NCBI RefSeq assembly: GCF_016786255.1
Contig: NZ_JADMKT010000064.1
Span: 62,001 to 126,000, forward strand
Reading direction: 5' to 3'
Length of the DNA stretch: 64,000 nt
Source: Robertkochia sediminum
Lineage (GTDB): Bacteria > Bacteroidota > Bacteroidia > Flavobacteriales > Flavobacteriaceae
The notes below the pieces were generated by a model. The model saw only the letters and a program-made list of their open reading frames with translations. It was not told the origin of the DNA and did no database searches. Below are positions 28,700 through 37,008 of this stretch, one piece after another. Position 1 is the stretch's first letter; each line of letters opens with the position of its first letter. A program made the translations under genes and the position numbers.

Positions 28700-29710
28700 C
28701 TAAGCGTTCTTGAAGAGAATCGAGTTTAATTTTATGATCTGCTCGGGCCTTCCCAGTACTACAAGCTTTGAGTGTGGAAGCAATTTGGTGTCTGCCTCCG
28801 GGTTAATGATATATGATCCGGAAGGCTCTTTATAACCGATCACCGTACAACCGGAATGTTTGCGAATATCAAGGTCACGGATCGAACGGTAGCTGAAGTC
28901 CTCTGAAAGATCATCAATAGCGATCTCTTCGAGGTTAATACTATTATCGCCGTCAATAGACAGCTGGTCGAGGAATTCAATAAGATCGGGCATCACCACA
29001 AGAGAAGCCATATGATCGCCCCCGATCTTGTCGGGCATAATGGTCTTATTGGCACCGGCAAGGTGCAATTTCTTTACGGTCGATTCGCTAGAGGCCCGGC
29101 TAATAATGATCATATCCTTATTGAGTTGCCGCGACGAGAGCACCACGAACAGGTTGTCGGCATCATTGGGCAGGGATGCAATAAGGCATTTAGCGCGGTT
29201 GATACCTGCCGCCTCAAGCACCTCATCTTCATTCGCGTCACCAGGAACGAACAATACATCGTCTGTACAGCGATCTATGATCTCTTCATCTCTCTCGATC
29301 ACCACGAAAGGCCTTCTGTAAGCTTTGAGCTTCGCTGCTGCCTGACGGCCATTACGGCCATAACCGCAAATGATCACATGGTTGTTCAGGTGTTCGATCT
29401 GTTTTTTCATTTTCCGGTATTTTATGTTCTGAAAGTTGCTTTTGGAGAGAATGTATTCGGTGATCACCGAAATGGCATAGGCAAAAATAAAGACACTTAA
29501 GATGATCAGGGCAATGGTAAACAATTTGGTCGGGGGATCGGAAGGGTGCACCTCCTGGAAACCTACCGTAGTTACAGTGATCACGGTCATATACAAGGCA
29601 TCGATCCATTCGTAGCCCGAGATCAGCCGATACCCCAGGGTGCCCGAAACGAGTACCAGTAATAGAAAGGACAGGGCGGTGTAAAATTTGGAACGGAAAA
29701 ACTGAAACAT
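28700..29710 (-). CDS. Potassium channel with RCK (TrkA-N/TrkA-C) domains, altered filter
   Basis: 336 residues: helix 1 (10-30), pore loop, helix 2 (64-88), then a TrkA_N domain starting VIICGYGRNGRQAAAKL (112 onward) and a TrkA_C-like end. The filter reads T48-V49-G50-F51-Q52, not the usual TVGYG or TVGFG. NAD(H)-type binding is expected from GYGRNG plus the later acidic IERDEE. RCK domains gate K+ flow in response to ligands, sometimes c-di-AMP; that is not shown here. Operon with the PspC-like and DUF2851 genes upstream. Confidence 0.85.
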   Translation of the reverse strand: MFQFFRSKFYTALSFLLLVLVSGTLGYRLISGYEWIDALYMTVITVTTVGFQEVHPSDPPTKLFTIALIILSVFIFAYAISVITEYILSKSNFQNIKYRKMKKQIEHLNNHVIICGYGRNGRQAAAKLKAYRRPFVVIERDEEIIDRCTDDVLFVPGDANEDEVLEAAGINRAKCLIASLPNDADNLFVVLSSRQLNKDMIIISRASSESTVKKLHLAGANKTIMPDKIGGDHMASLVVMPDLIEFLDQLSIDGDNSINLEEIAIDDLSEDFSYRSIRDLDIRKHSGCTVIGYKEPSGSYIINPEADTKLLPHSKLVVLGRPEQIIKLNSILFKNA

Positions 29711-29713
29711 AGA

Positions 29714-29941
29714 CTAGAGATCAAAAACTGTACTCCTTTTGGTATAGACCAGATCCTTGAGCTTTAACCAAAAGGCCAGCACGAGGTAAAACAGAAACCA
29801 GATCCCAAAGGTGGCAAAGGTGGTATAGATAAAGAACAAGCGTACGTTCTTGGCCTTCATTCCCAGCCGGTCGGCAAGACGTGAGGTCACTGCAAAACCA
29901 TGCCTTTCAAAAAAATACCTTAGATCTGTAAACCATTTCAT
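29714..29941 (-). CDS. PspC-domain-like small membrane protein
   Basis: 75 residues. Pattern RHGFAVTSRLADRLGMKAKNVRLFFIYTTFATFGIWFLFYLVLAFWLK matches the PspC fold: a charged N-terminal segment followed by one long hydrophobic helix (38-58). PspC proteins act in membrane stress or as toxins/regulators in enterobacteria; in flavobacteria the role is unknown. Three bases from the channel gene, so co-translated. Confidence 0.7.
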   Translation of the reverse strand: MKWFTDLRYFFERHGFAVTSRLADRLGMKAKNVRLFFIYTTFATFGIWFLFYLVLAFWLKLKDLVYTKRSTVFDL

Positions 29942-29956
29942 ATTACAAATATAAAA

Positions 29957-31231
29957 TTATCCCCCAATAATAAACTGTCCGACCTCACATTGCAGGCACT
30001 TGTTCTTTGAACAGTAATTGGTGTAAAGCTCCAAAGCCGCCTGGGCATGCGCTGCATTACCTACCGGTACCCCTTCGTCTTTCAAGGCAAAGAGGATCTT
30101 ATTGTGCTCTGCCGGCATGGCCGAGGCCCATTCCACCACCCGATGCATCTTATCGGAACCCCGGTATTTGTAATAGGCATACAGGATGGGTAAAACCGCA
30201 TTGAGAAGCAAAAGATCGATGCGTTCCCTCGAGAGTCGCTTGCTCCGGGCCTTATGCCCTTTCGAAGTATAGGTATACCGCGTATCCCAGTACGAAGAAG
30301 CCGAAACCTCGAACACCGATCGCATGGCAGAAGGCGTATCACAAAGCAGCAGCCTGGCGAACAAGCCTTTGCGATCTCCGTAGATACGGGCGAGTTGTGA
30401 AAGTCGGATGGTAGGGAACCCCGCAGGACGAAGCCTGAAAAACACAGGTCTTACAACCCTTTCGGGTACCAGTCGATACTTTTTACACAAATAATGGTAC
30501 TCCCGTTTTCGTTCCGACACCTCCTCCCCCGCTTCAGGATCTTCAAAAAAGCCAGCAAGGCCGTGCAAAACGACCTCGAGATCTTCTCCTGCCGCCACCA
30601 TTTTCCGAACCTGTTCGATCCCCAGAGTTTCAGCTATACTGTAAAATGCATCGGCATTAACACGCGCTCCCATATAACGAAAAACAGCCCGAAATAAGAG
30701 GGCCTCCCAATGCGTGCGCAAGGCCGGATCCAGGCGATGCATGGCCGCTGTACGATGTTCCATACGACTCACAAAGAGCCGGTCGAACCACGAATACCAT
30801 TGCACCAGGGGATAATCCTGCAACTGACCTGAGCAATTCAAAAACCGGGCTTGCATGCCGGAAAGCGAATGATACTTTTCCAGAAAATGTCGGGGGATCT
30901 CCCCCTGAAGTTCGAGCACCGGAAGCAGAGACCCGTCGGCCAGGTAAACCTCCCGGTCATGCCGCCATACCACATGCAATACCACATTGCGGTATGCCGG
31001 GTCTAAGTGATGCTCATGAGCATACCATGAAGACGAATCAAGGTGCATCTCTACGTGCCCCGCCCACAGGGTCTCTCCTATATATAACGAAGCATTTAAA
31101 AAATCGGGCCCCGCATTGCTATTATGTACCCCCTTGTCTACCAGCATAACAGGCAAATTACCGGTAGTTCTCATGGCGCCAAACGGGATCTTCCCGGCAC
31201 CCCACAGGTAATGAAGAAAATCTTCTTTCAT
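29957..31231 (-). CDS. DUF2851-family protein
   Basis: 424 residues. Recognised by MKEDFLHYLWGAGKIPF at the start, NAGPDFLNASLYIGETLWAGHVEMHLDSSSWYAH (a nuclease-like pattern) and a C-terminal CSKNKCLQCEVGQFIIG with three cysteines. The family is largely restricted to Bacteroidota and uncharacterised. The N-terminal His/Asp/Glu pattern suggests a metal-dependent enzyme, which is inference. First gene of the unit with PspC-like and the K+ channel. Confidence 0.85.
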   Translation of the reverse strand: MKEDFLHYLWGAGKIPFGAMRTTGNLPVMLVDKGVHNSNAGPDFLNASLYIGETLWAGHVEMHLDSSSWYAHEHHLDPAYRNVVLHVVWRHDREVYLADGSLLPVLELQGEIPRHFLEKYHSLSGMQARFLNCSGQLQDYPLVQWYSWFDRLFVSRMEHRTAAMHRLDPALRTHWEALLFRAVFRYMGARVNADAFYSIAETLGIEQVRKMVAAGEDLEVVLHGLAGFFEDPEAGEEVSERKREYHYLCKKYRLVPERVVRPVFFRLRPAGFPTIRLSQLARIYGDRKGLFARLLLCDTPSAMRSVFEVSASSYWDTRYTYTSKGHKARSKRLSRERIDLLLLNAVLPILYAYYKYRGSDKMHRVVEWASAMPAEHNKILFALKDEGVPVGNAAHAQAALELYTNYCSKNKCLQCEVGQFIIGG

Positions 31232-31254
31232 TTATAGATTATTTTCTATAAAAA

Positions 31255-31283
31255 TAAAAAATCCTGCCGAAACAGGATGATTT
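31255..31283 (-). terminator. Terminator of the rhodanese gene
   Basis: AATCCTG and CAGGAT(T) pair around a CCGAAA loop; on the minus strand a T-rich tract follows. Confidence 0.8.
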
Positions 31284-31320
31284 AATTTATAACGTGAAAG
31301 AAGATCGAAGTTCGGCGCAC

Positions 31321-31635
31321 TTAGGGCATCACCACTTCTCCTTCCCAGTCAAGCATGCCTCCCATGAGGTTATACGCTTCGGGAATACCTAATTGGTTCA
31401 TGATCTCACAAGCCTTACCGCTGCGATTACCGGAACGGCAATACACGTAGTAGTGCTTGTTCTTATCCAGTTTTTCCAGCTCCTGAATAAAATCCCGTCC
31501 CTGGTAAAAGTCAAGGTGCAATGCCTTTGGGATCATCCCTGAGCGCAACTCACCCGGAGTTCTCACGTCGATGATAACAGCGTTATCATCAGCTTCCAGT
31601 TTAGATACCCATTCTTGTTGTGTTAGATCTGCCAT
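31321..31635 (-). CDS. Single-domain rhodanese
   Basis: 104 residues from ATG at 31635 (MADLTQQEW); a longer start at 31662 is possible. Carries IIDVRTPGELRSGMIPKALHLD and the active-site loop YVYCRSGNRSGKACEIM with the persulfide-forming cysteine. Transfers sulfane sulfur; partner unknown. A CAAATGTA (minus TACATTTG) at 31691-31698 is a likely -7 element, followed in the leader by a GAATCC/GGATTC hairpin. Confidence 0.88.
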   Translation of the reverse strand: MADLTQQEWVSKLEADDNAVIIDVRTPGELRSGMIPKALHLDFYQGRDFIQELEKLDKNKHYYVYCRSGNRSGKACEIMNQLGIPEAYNLMGGMLDWEGEVVMP

Positions 31636-31716
31636 GTCTTTTTCAATAGATTTTTTATACAAAGGTCTGAATCCGTCGGGATTCGGAGCGCAAATGTAAG
31701 GCTTTCTATCTATTTG

Positions 31717-32337
31717 TCATATTTTTATGGAACAGCCTATAGCCTTGGTATTCTCTACCTTGATCGCCTCTCCGGCCAACATCGCTTCGATGGCATTCGC
31801 CACATAAGTGGTCTCTACTGCCGAGGCATCCTGATAATTGTCGTCTATGGCTCCATTATACCTTACCACATTGCCTTTGTCGGTCTTTTCAAGTAAGAAA
31901 CAATGAGGTGTTCTGGTAGCGCCATACTGCGGAAAGATCTTTTGACCGGCATCCAGCAAATATGGAAAGGTAAATCCCTTTTCTGCCGCACGTTTCTTCA
32001 TTTCCTCAAAACTATCCTTGGGTTGTACCTTCGGATTATTGGGATTAATGGCGATCACCGGCACCCCCTTTTCTTTGAACTCCTTATCCAATGCGATGAT
32101 ACGATCTTCGTATGCCACGGCATAAGGACAACTGTTACAGGTGAAGATCACCAGGTAACCGCGAACATCGTCGTAATCGGCGAGGGACACCACCGAACCA
32201 TCGGTGCTTTGCAGTTTAAAGTCGGTCGCCAGGTCTCCAACTTCATAGCCGCCGGTATCCTGTGCATAAACTCCGCGAACAGAGGTCATCAGGAGCACCC
32301 CTATAAGCAATAAAATTCGTGATGTTTTCATATTCAA
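31717..32337 (-). CDS. Secreted thioredoxin-fold (redoxin) protein
   Basis: 206 residues with a signal peptide (1-25, ending VYAQ). FTCNSCPYAVAYEDRI places the CxxC at Cys67 and Cys70, followed by redoxin blocks AINPNNP, EKGFTFPYLLDAGQ and YGATRTPHCFLL. An atypical NSCP-type redoxin common in marine Bacteroidota; likely a periplasmic thiol oxidoreductase. Seven bases behind the TlpA-like gene and thus one transcript. Confidence 0.85.
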   Translation of the reverse strand: MNMKTSRILLLIGVLLMTSVRGVYAQDTGGYEVGDLATDFKLQSTDGSVVSLADYDDVRGYLVIFTCNSCPYAVAYEDRIIALDKEFKEKGVPVIAINPNNPKVQPKDSFEEMKKRAAEKGFTFPYLLDAGQKIFPQYGATRTPHCFLLEKTDKGNVVRYNGAIDDNYQDASAVETTYVANAIEAMLAGEAIKVENTKAIGCSIKI

Positions 32338-32344
32338 GATCGTA

Positions 32345-32899
32345 TTAGTTGATAAAGCTAAGTAGTTCGGTTTCTAATTCGTCAAAATTAAATGATTTTT
32401 CATAAAACACCTTACGGTCCTTGTTGAAGATAAGGGTTGCCGGAATAGCTCCGGACCACTTCGGATCTACCTTTGGGATCCAGGTGTTCTGCTTAGGGTC
32501 GTCCAGCAACAACACATCGCTCTTTATATTCTTCTTCTCTACAAAGGAGAGCAACAATTCTTCGGCACGAGACGGAAAGTCGAGACTCACCAGCACCACC
32601 TCTACATTCTTACCGGCATATTTATCGTTGAGCTTTTCAAAAAAAGGAAGCTCTTCCACACAAGGTTTACACCAGGTGGCCCAAAAGTTCACCACGTAAA
32701 CCTTTTCGTCTTTTCGCTCCAATAACTCCGACAGGCCATCGAAATCGTATATCGCGATCTTTTTATTCTCACTTTCAAGCACTCCTTTTGGGGTGGTTTC
32801 CATAACCAATGCTCCCGGCTCATTTGCCTTTTGCCCCTGCCCCTCCCCACAAGAAACAAAGACCATTAAACCTGCGAGTGCATATAAAATGTATTTCAT
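32345..32899 (-). CDS. TlpA/ResA-like thioredoxin lipoprotein
   Basis: 184 residues with a lipoprotein signal (FVSC, lipid cysteine at 17). Thioredoxin motif FWATWCKPCVEELPF with Cys77 and Cys80; the later cis-proline region GAIPATLIF is present. Expected to reduce disulfides in the periplasm, e.g. during cytochrome or cell-surface protein maturation. Starts a two-gene unit divergent from marR. Confidence 0.88.
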   Translation of the reverse strand: MKYILYALAGLMVFVSCGEGQGQKANEPGALVMETTPKGVLESENKKIAIYDFDGLSELLERKDEKVYVVNFWATWCKPCVEELPFFEKLNDKYAGKNVEVVLVSLDFPSRAEELLLSFVEKKNIKSDVLLLDDPKQNTWIPKVDPKWSGAIPATLIFNKDRKVFYEKSFNFDELETELLSFIN

Positions 32900-32981
32900 A
32901 ACTGCCTTTTTTACACGCCCTCTAAAATAGGCATGAATAACCCCGATCGTATTCCTTTAACTTTTTTTTATCACCCCGCCA

Positions 32982-33012
32982 TTTGGCGAAACGCAAAATT
33001 TACATACATTTG
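32982..33012 (+). promoter_or_regulatory. Promoter of marR-nitroreductase-yceI
   Basis: TTTG (32982-32985), 19 bp, TACATTTG (33005-33012): a complete consensus match, 26 bases before the marR start. Confidence 0.8.
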
Positions 33013-33036
33013 TACCTACAAATATTGTTGATACAA
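33009..33036. promoter_or_regulatory. Likely MarR operator overlapping the -7 element
   Basis: TTTGTA-CC-TACAAA (33009-33022) is a perfect inverted repeat covering the end of the -7 box; TTGT...ACAA (33025-33036) is a second, weaker one. Binding there would block the promoter, fitting autorepression. Confidence 0.65.
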
Positions 33037-33038
33037 AC

Positions 33039-33488
33039 ATGAAGATCGAAGATCTTATACAATCAGAGAATTTGCCGGAAGGGAGAAGAACGGTGATCAG
33101 CATCATATACACCGCCAATATGCTAAGTGAAGAAAGTGCTGCCGTACTTAAGCCGTTCAAACTTACCCTGCCGCAGTTCAATGTACTTCGCATTTTAAGA
33201 GGGCGAAAAGGAAAACCGGCAAACCTCTCTTCCATTCAAAAGCGTATGGTCAACAAAATGAGTAACACCACCAGGATCGTAGATAAGCTCATAGAGAAAG
33301 GGCTGGCCGAACGAACCATTTGTCCGGAGAACCGTCGAAAGGTCGAGATCACCATAACGAAAGCAGGACTTAGCCTGCTCGCTAAGATCGACGAACCCAT
33401 GGATAGTGTTAACCGGGAGGCTATTGCCGGTCTTACCCCGGACGAAGTACAAACCATAAACAATCTGTTGGAAAAAATAAGAAGTTAA
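33039..33488 (+). CDS. MarR-family transcriptional regulator
   Basis: 149 residues. Winged helix with LTLPQFNVLRILRG, SSIQKRMVNKMSNTTRIVDKLIEKGLAER (recognition helix) and the wing RRKVEITITKAG. Followed after 17 bases by a nitroreductase gene and then yceI, so it probably represses this unit and responds to a small aromatic or oxidant. A palindrome overlapping its own promoter supports autoregulation. Confidence 0.92.
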   Translation: MKIEDLIQSENLPEGRRTVISIIYTANMLSEESAAVLKPFKLTLPQFNVLRILRGRKGKPANLSSIQKRMVNKMSNTTRIVDKLIEKGLAERTICPENRRKVEITITKAGLSLLAKIDEPMDSVNREAIAGLTPDEVQTINNLLEKIRS

Positions 33489-33505
33489 TACATAAATCAG
33501 CTCAT

Positions 33506-34138
33506 ATGAACACGTATAACGAAGCACTGCAATGGCGTTATGCCACCAAAAAATTTGACGCGGGAAAAAAGCTGGACAAGGAAACCCTTGACCAATTAAA
33601 GGAGGCTATTCGACTTAGCGCTTCCTCTTATGGCTTACAACCTTATAAGGTATTTATTATTGAAGACGCCGCTTTGAGAGAACAACTGCGTCCTGCTGCA
33701 TGGAATCAGCCACAGATCACCGATGCATCTCAGCTCGTTGTTTTTGCTAACGACACCGACTTTGGTGATGCACAAATAGACGACTACATCAACAATGTAG
33801 CTACCACCAGGAACCTGGAAGCCGAAGGTCTGAAGGGATATGCCGATTTTATGAAATCCAAGATCACTCCGCTTCCCGCAGAAGTAAGAGCTGCCTGGAC
33901 CGCCAAACAAACCTATATCGCCTTAGGCAACCTTCTTTCTGCCGCTGCCCATCTTAAGGTAGATGTGTGCCCTATGGAAGGATTCGAGGCAGAGAAGTTT
34001 GACGAGATCCTTGGTCTGAAAGAAAAGAACCTAAGCACGGCCGTGATCGCTACTGTGGGCTATCGCTCAGAAGAAGACGACACCCAGCATTACGCCAAAG
34101 TGCGCAAGCCCGCATCTGAATTATTTGAAACCATTTAA
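33506..34138 (+). CDS. Nitroreductase-family NAD(P)H oxidoreductase
   Basis: 210 residues; FMN-dependent NfsB-like enzyme. WRYATKKFD near the start binds FMN phosphate, RLSASSYGLQPYKVFII and the C-terminal VGYRSEEDD follow the family. Likely reduces nitro groups, quinones or dihydropteridines. Second gene of the MarR unit, so probably inducible. Confidence 0.9.
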   Translation: MNTYNEALQWRYATKKFDAGKKLDKETLDQLKEAIRLSASSYGLQPYKVFIIEDAALREQLRPAAWNQPQITDASQLVVFANDTDFGDAQIDDYINNVATTRNLEAEGLKGYADFMKSKITPLPAEVRAAWTAKQTYIALGNLLSAAAHLKVDVCPMEGFEAEKFDEILGLKEKNLSTAVIATVGYRSEEDDTQHYAKVRKPASELFETI

Positions 34139-34163
34139 TTACGAATATTTATCACTACACATC

Positions 34164-34736
34164 ATGAAAAAGTTTGCAACAACTATCCTGGCGATCGTAA
34201 TCGCCTCAGCAACCACTGCATTTACCGTTCCGGTGGAAGAAAAAACCGTTAATACCGAAACCAGCACCATTACCTGGAAGGGGTATAAGGTTACCGGATC
34301 TCACGAAGGTACCGTGCAACTTGAAAGCGGAAAGTTAGAGTTTGACGGAGACCAACTTACCGGAGGTGCATTTACCGTAGCAATGTCTACCCTAATTTCT
34401 ACAGACCTTACCGGGGAGTATAAAGGTAAACTTGAAGGACACCTGAAATCTGACGATTTCTTCGGGGTTGAAAAATTCCCTACCGCCACCCTTGAATTCA
34501 CCGAGGTGAAAGCTACAGGTAAGAATGCCTATGAGGTAACTGCCAACATGACCATCAAAGGACAAACCCATCCGGTGACCTTCGATATGTCTGTTTACGG
34601 AAGCAAGGCTACTGCCAACCTTAAGATCGACCGCACCAAGTACGACATCCGTTACGGATCAGGATCTTTCTTTGATAATTTAGGAGACAAGACCATCTAC
34701 GACGAATTCGACCTGGTAGCCGACCTCGAATTCTAA
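34164..34736 (+). CDS. YceI-family secreted lipid-binding protein
   Basis: 190 residues from ATG at 34164 (MKKFATTILAIV). Signal peptide to about residue 21, then a lipocalin-like barrel: STITWKGYKVTGSHEGTVQL, DDFFGVEKFPTATLEF, MTIKGQTHPVTFDM, RTKYDIRYGSGSFFDNLGDKTIYDEF. Family members bind isoprenoids or amphipathic molecules in the periplasm. Third gene behind marR. Two short hairpins (34755-34782 and 34782-34801) follow its stop and may end the message. Confidence 0.9.
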   Translation: MKKFATTILAIVIASATTAFTVPVEEKTVNTETSTITWKGYKVTGSHEGTVQLESGKLEFDGDQLTGGAFTVAMSTLISTDLTGEYKGKLEGHLKSDDFFGVEKFPTATLEFTEVKATGKNAYEVTANMTIKGQTHPVTFDMSVYGSKATANLKIDRTKYDIRYGSGSFFDNLGDKTIYDEFDLVADLEF

Positions 34737-34845
34737 TAACATATGGTATCTGTTTGGGCTTCACTTGACAATTAGTAGCCCACAGCTATACGGGAAGCTG
34801 TATAAATATTTTTAACCCGAATTATGATATTTAAATTTTGGTCTC

Positions 34846-34853
34846 TATATTTG
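34846..34853 (+). promoter_or_regulatory. -7 element of the trp operon
   Basis: TATATTTG matches TAnnTTTG and lies only four bases before the trpL ATG, implying a leaderless start. No good -33 element is visible at 17-20 bp, so this may be a weak or activator-dependent promoter. Confidence 0.5.
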
Positions 34854-34857
34854 AGCA

Positions 34858-34914
34858 ATGCAAAACATTAAAAATCATATTTGGTGGTGGAAAAACTTAC
34901 GTCTGACGTCGTGA
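34858..34914 (+). CDS. trpL: trp operon leader peptide with three consecutive Trp codons
   Basis: An 18-residue frame, MQNIKNHIWWWKNLRLTS, with TGG TGG TGG at 34882-34890. A stop codon lies two codons upstream in frame (34852-34854), so the ATG is the only start. It ends 31 bases before a strong terminator and about 105 bases before trpE. By chance, three Trp codons in a row here are very unlikely. It should let a ribosome stall when charged tRNA-Trp is scarce. Confidence 0.9.
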   Translation: MQNIKNHIWWWKNLRLTS

Positions 34915-34974
34915 GAAGGACCGCTGCATGAAAATATTTTTCAGAAAGCCTGTCGATCACGACAGGCTTTTTTT
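34884..34974 (+). promoter_or_regulatory. trp attenuator: competing leader hairpins and terminator
   Basis: By hand: pause hairpin from GTGGTGG (34884-34890, the Trp codons) to CCGCTGC (34921-34927), enclosing CTTACG/CGTGAG; antiterminator GCT...TGAAAA (34924-34935) to TTTTCA...AGC (34938-34949), which steals the terminator's base; terminator AAGCCTGTCG/CGACAGGCTT (34946-34969, loop ATCA) with a T7 run. Stalling at the Trp codons would free CCGCTGC and favour the antiterminator. The terminator is certain; the alternatives are hand-drawn and include G-U pairs. Confidence 0.75.
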
Positions 34975-35019
34975 ATACCATTTTGTTAAAAAATTGCAAC
35001 CGATATAGCGTTCAAAAGC

Positions 35020-36423
35020 ATGAAAAAATACCATTTATCAACCGCCTACAAAAAGATCCTTGCCGACACCATTACCCCGGTGAGCATCTACCTGAAAATT
35101 CGGGATCGCTTCCCTAACAGCATCCTGCTCGAATCGAGTGACTACCACGCTAACGACAACAGTTTCTCATACATCTGTTTTAATCCGATAGCGCACCTCA
35201 GGGTAGAGCACCGAAATCTGATCACGGCCTATCCCGATGCCGAAGAGATCACCCGTCCCCTGGATACCGGAAAAGGTGCCTTGCCCAATATGGTCGCCGA
35301 ATTCGCATCGGCTTTTGAAACCGATCAAAGTGCATTTCCTTTTATACATAATGGCCTTTTCGGGTATATGGCATATGATGCCGTACAGTACTTTGAAGAT
35401 ATCACCATTACCCAAAAGAAAGATCGCATTGCCATCCCCGACATGTATTACGCCGTTTACAAAAATATCATTGCCATTAACCATTTTAAGAACGAGGCCT
35501 ACATCTTCTCCCACTCCTATGACGGCGATCACAACCTGGAGGAGATCGATCAGCTCATTCGCTCGCGCAATTTCGCTTCTTATGATTTTCGTACGGAAGG
35601 TGAAGCAACTTCTGCACTCACAGACAACGACTACATAGAGCTGGTGCACAAAGCCAAACAACACTGCGCTCGTGGCGATGTTTTTCAGCTGGTGCTATCA
35701 AGAAGGTTCAGTCAGAAGTTCAAAGGCGATGAATTCAATGTTTACCGCGCCTTGCGCTCGGTGAATCCGTCTCCTTACCTCTTCTATTTTGACTACGGAA
35801 ATTTCAGGATCTTCGGAAGCTCACCCGAATCCCAATTGGTGATCAAAGACCACAAGGCAGAGATCCACCCTATTGCGGGGACCTTTAAGCGGACAGGTAA
35901 TGATGAAGAAGACGCAAAACTTGCTCGTGCTCTGGCCGACGATGAGAAAGAGAACAGCGAGCATGTCATGCTCGTAGACCTGGCCCGTAACGACCTCAGT
36001 CGGAACGGTAACCGGGTAGAAGTACAAAAGAACAGGGAGATACAGTTCTTTTCTCATGTGATACACCTCGTATCAAAGGTGGTAGGACAGGTAAAACCGG
36101 AGATCCCTACCATGCAGGTTGTTGCCGACACCTTTCCTGCCGGCACCCTAAGCGGAGCTCCAAAGTATATGGCCATGCAACTCATTGACCGTTACGAACC
36201 GGGCAACCGGAATTTCTACGGCGGGGCTATCGGATTTATGGACTTTAAAGGGAATTTTAATCACGCCATTATGATCAGAACATTCCTGAGCAAGGATCAC
36301 CACCTGTACTACCAGGCCGGTGCCGGATTGGTAGCTGCCTCCGATCCCGAAACCGAATTACAGGAAACTTATAATAAACTGGGAGCACTGACCACCGCCC
36401 TCGAACTGGCCGGCAACCTTTAA
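35020..36423 (+). CDS. trpE: Anthranilate synthase component I
   Basis: 467 residues. Chorismate-binding domain with HAKQHCARGDVFQLVLSRRF, PSPYLFYFDYGNFRIFGSSPESQL, HPIAGTFKRTGNDEED and DTFPAGTLSGAPK. Makes anthranilate with the TrpG amidotransferase next door. The N-terminal part includes the region that in other TrpE proteins binds feedback Trp; whether feedback residues are kept was not judged. First structural gene behind the attenuator. Confidence 0.96.
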   Translation: MKKYHLSTAYKKILADTITPVSIYLKIRDRFPNSILLESSDYHANDNSFSYICFNPIAHLRVEHRNLITAYPDAEEITRPLDTGKGALPNMVAEFASAFETDQSAFPFIHNGLFGYMAYDAVQYFEDITITQKKDRIAIPDMYYAVYKNIIAINHFKNEAYIFSHSYDGDHNLEEIDQLIRSRNFASYDFRTEGEATSALTDNDYIELVHKAKQHCARGDVFQLVLSRRFSQKFKGDEFNVYRALRSVNPSPYLFYFDYGNFRIFGSSPESQLVIKDHKAEIHPIAGTFKRTGNDEEDAKLARALADDEKENSEHVMLVDLARNDLSRNGNRVEVQKNREIQFFSHVIHLVSKVVGQVKPEIPTMQVVADTFPAGTLSGAPKYMAMQLIDRYEPGNRNFYGGAIGFMDFKGNFNHAIMIRTFLSKDHHLYYQAGAGLVAASDPETELQETYNKLGALTTALELAGNL

Positions 36424-36438
36424 AAGCAACGCACGACA

Positions 36439-37002
36439 ATGAAAAAAGTATTAGTTATAGACAATTACGACAGCTTTACCTACAACCTGGTACACTACCT
36501 GGAAGACCTGGGATGTGAGGTTACGGTAAAACGCAATGACCAGCTGAGTCTCGAAGAGGTGAGGCCCTTTCACAAAATACTTTTATCACCCGGCCCGGGT
36601 ATTCCCGATGAAGCAGGACTTTTAAAAGAGATCATCAGGGAATACGCTCCCTCCCACAGTATCCTGGGCGTATGCCTGGGACAGCAGGCCATAGGTGAGG
36701 TTTTTGGAGGAACCATCAAAAATATCGAACGGGTATACCACGGCGTATCGACCCCGATAAAGATCATTGCCAAAGACCCGATCTACAAAGACCTGCCCGA
36801 AGAGCTGGAGGTGGGCCGATACCACAGCTGGGTCGTGTCAGAGAGCCTCCCCGATAGCCTTATCGCCACTTCGGTAGATGATAACGGCCAGGTGATGTCT
36901 TTAAAACACGACACCTACGATGTGCGCGGCGTACAGTACCACCCTGAATCGGTACTCACCCCTGAAGGAAAAAAAATACTGGAAAACTGGATCAAAATAT
37001 AG
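36439..37002 (+). CDS. trpG: Anthranilate synthase component II (glutamine amidotransferase)
   Basis: 187 residues, class I glutamine amidotransferase. Nucleophile in GVCLGQQAIGE, catalytic His and Glu in QYHPESVLTP, plus the YHSW loop. Supplies ammonia to TrpE; in many bacteria it also serves PabB. Lies 15 bases after trpE. Confidence 0.96.
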   Translation: MKKVLVIDNYDSFTYNLVHYLEDLGCEVTVKRNDQLSLEEVRPFHKILLSPGPGIPDEAGLLKEIIREYAPSHSILGVCLGQQAIGEVFGGTIKNIERVYHGVSTPIKIIAKDPIYKDLPEELEVGRYHSWVVSESLPDSLIATSVDDNGQVMSLKHDTYDVRGVQYHPESVLTPEGKKILENWIKI

Positions 37003-37008
37003 ATCGCT

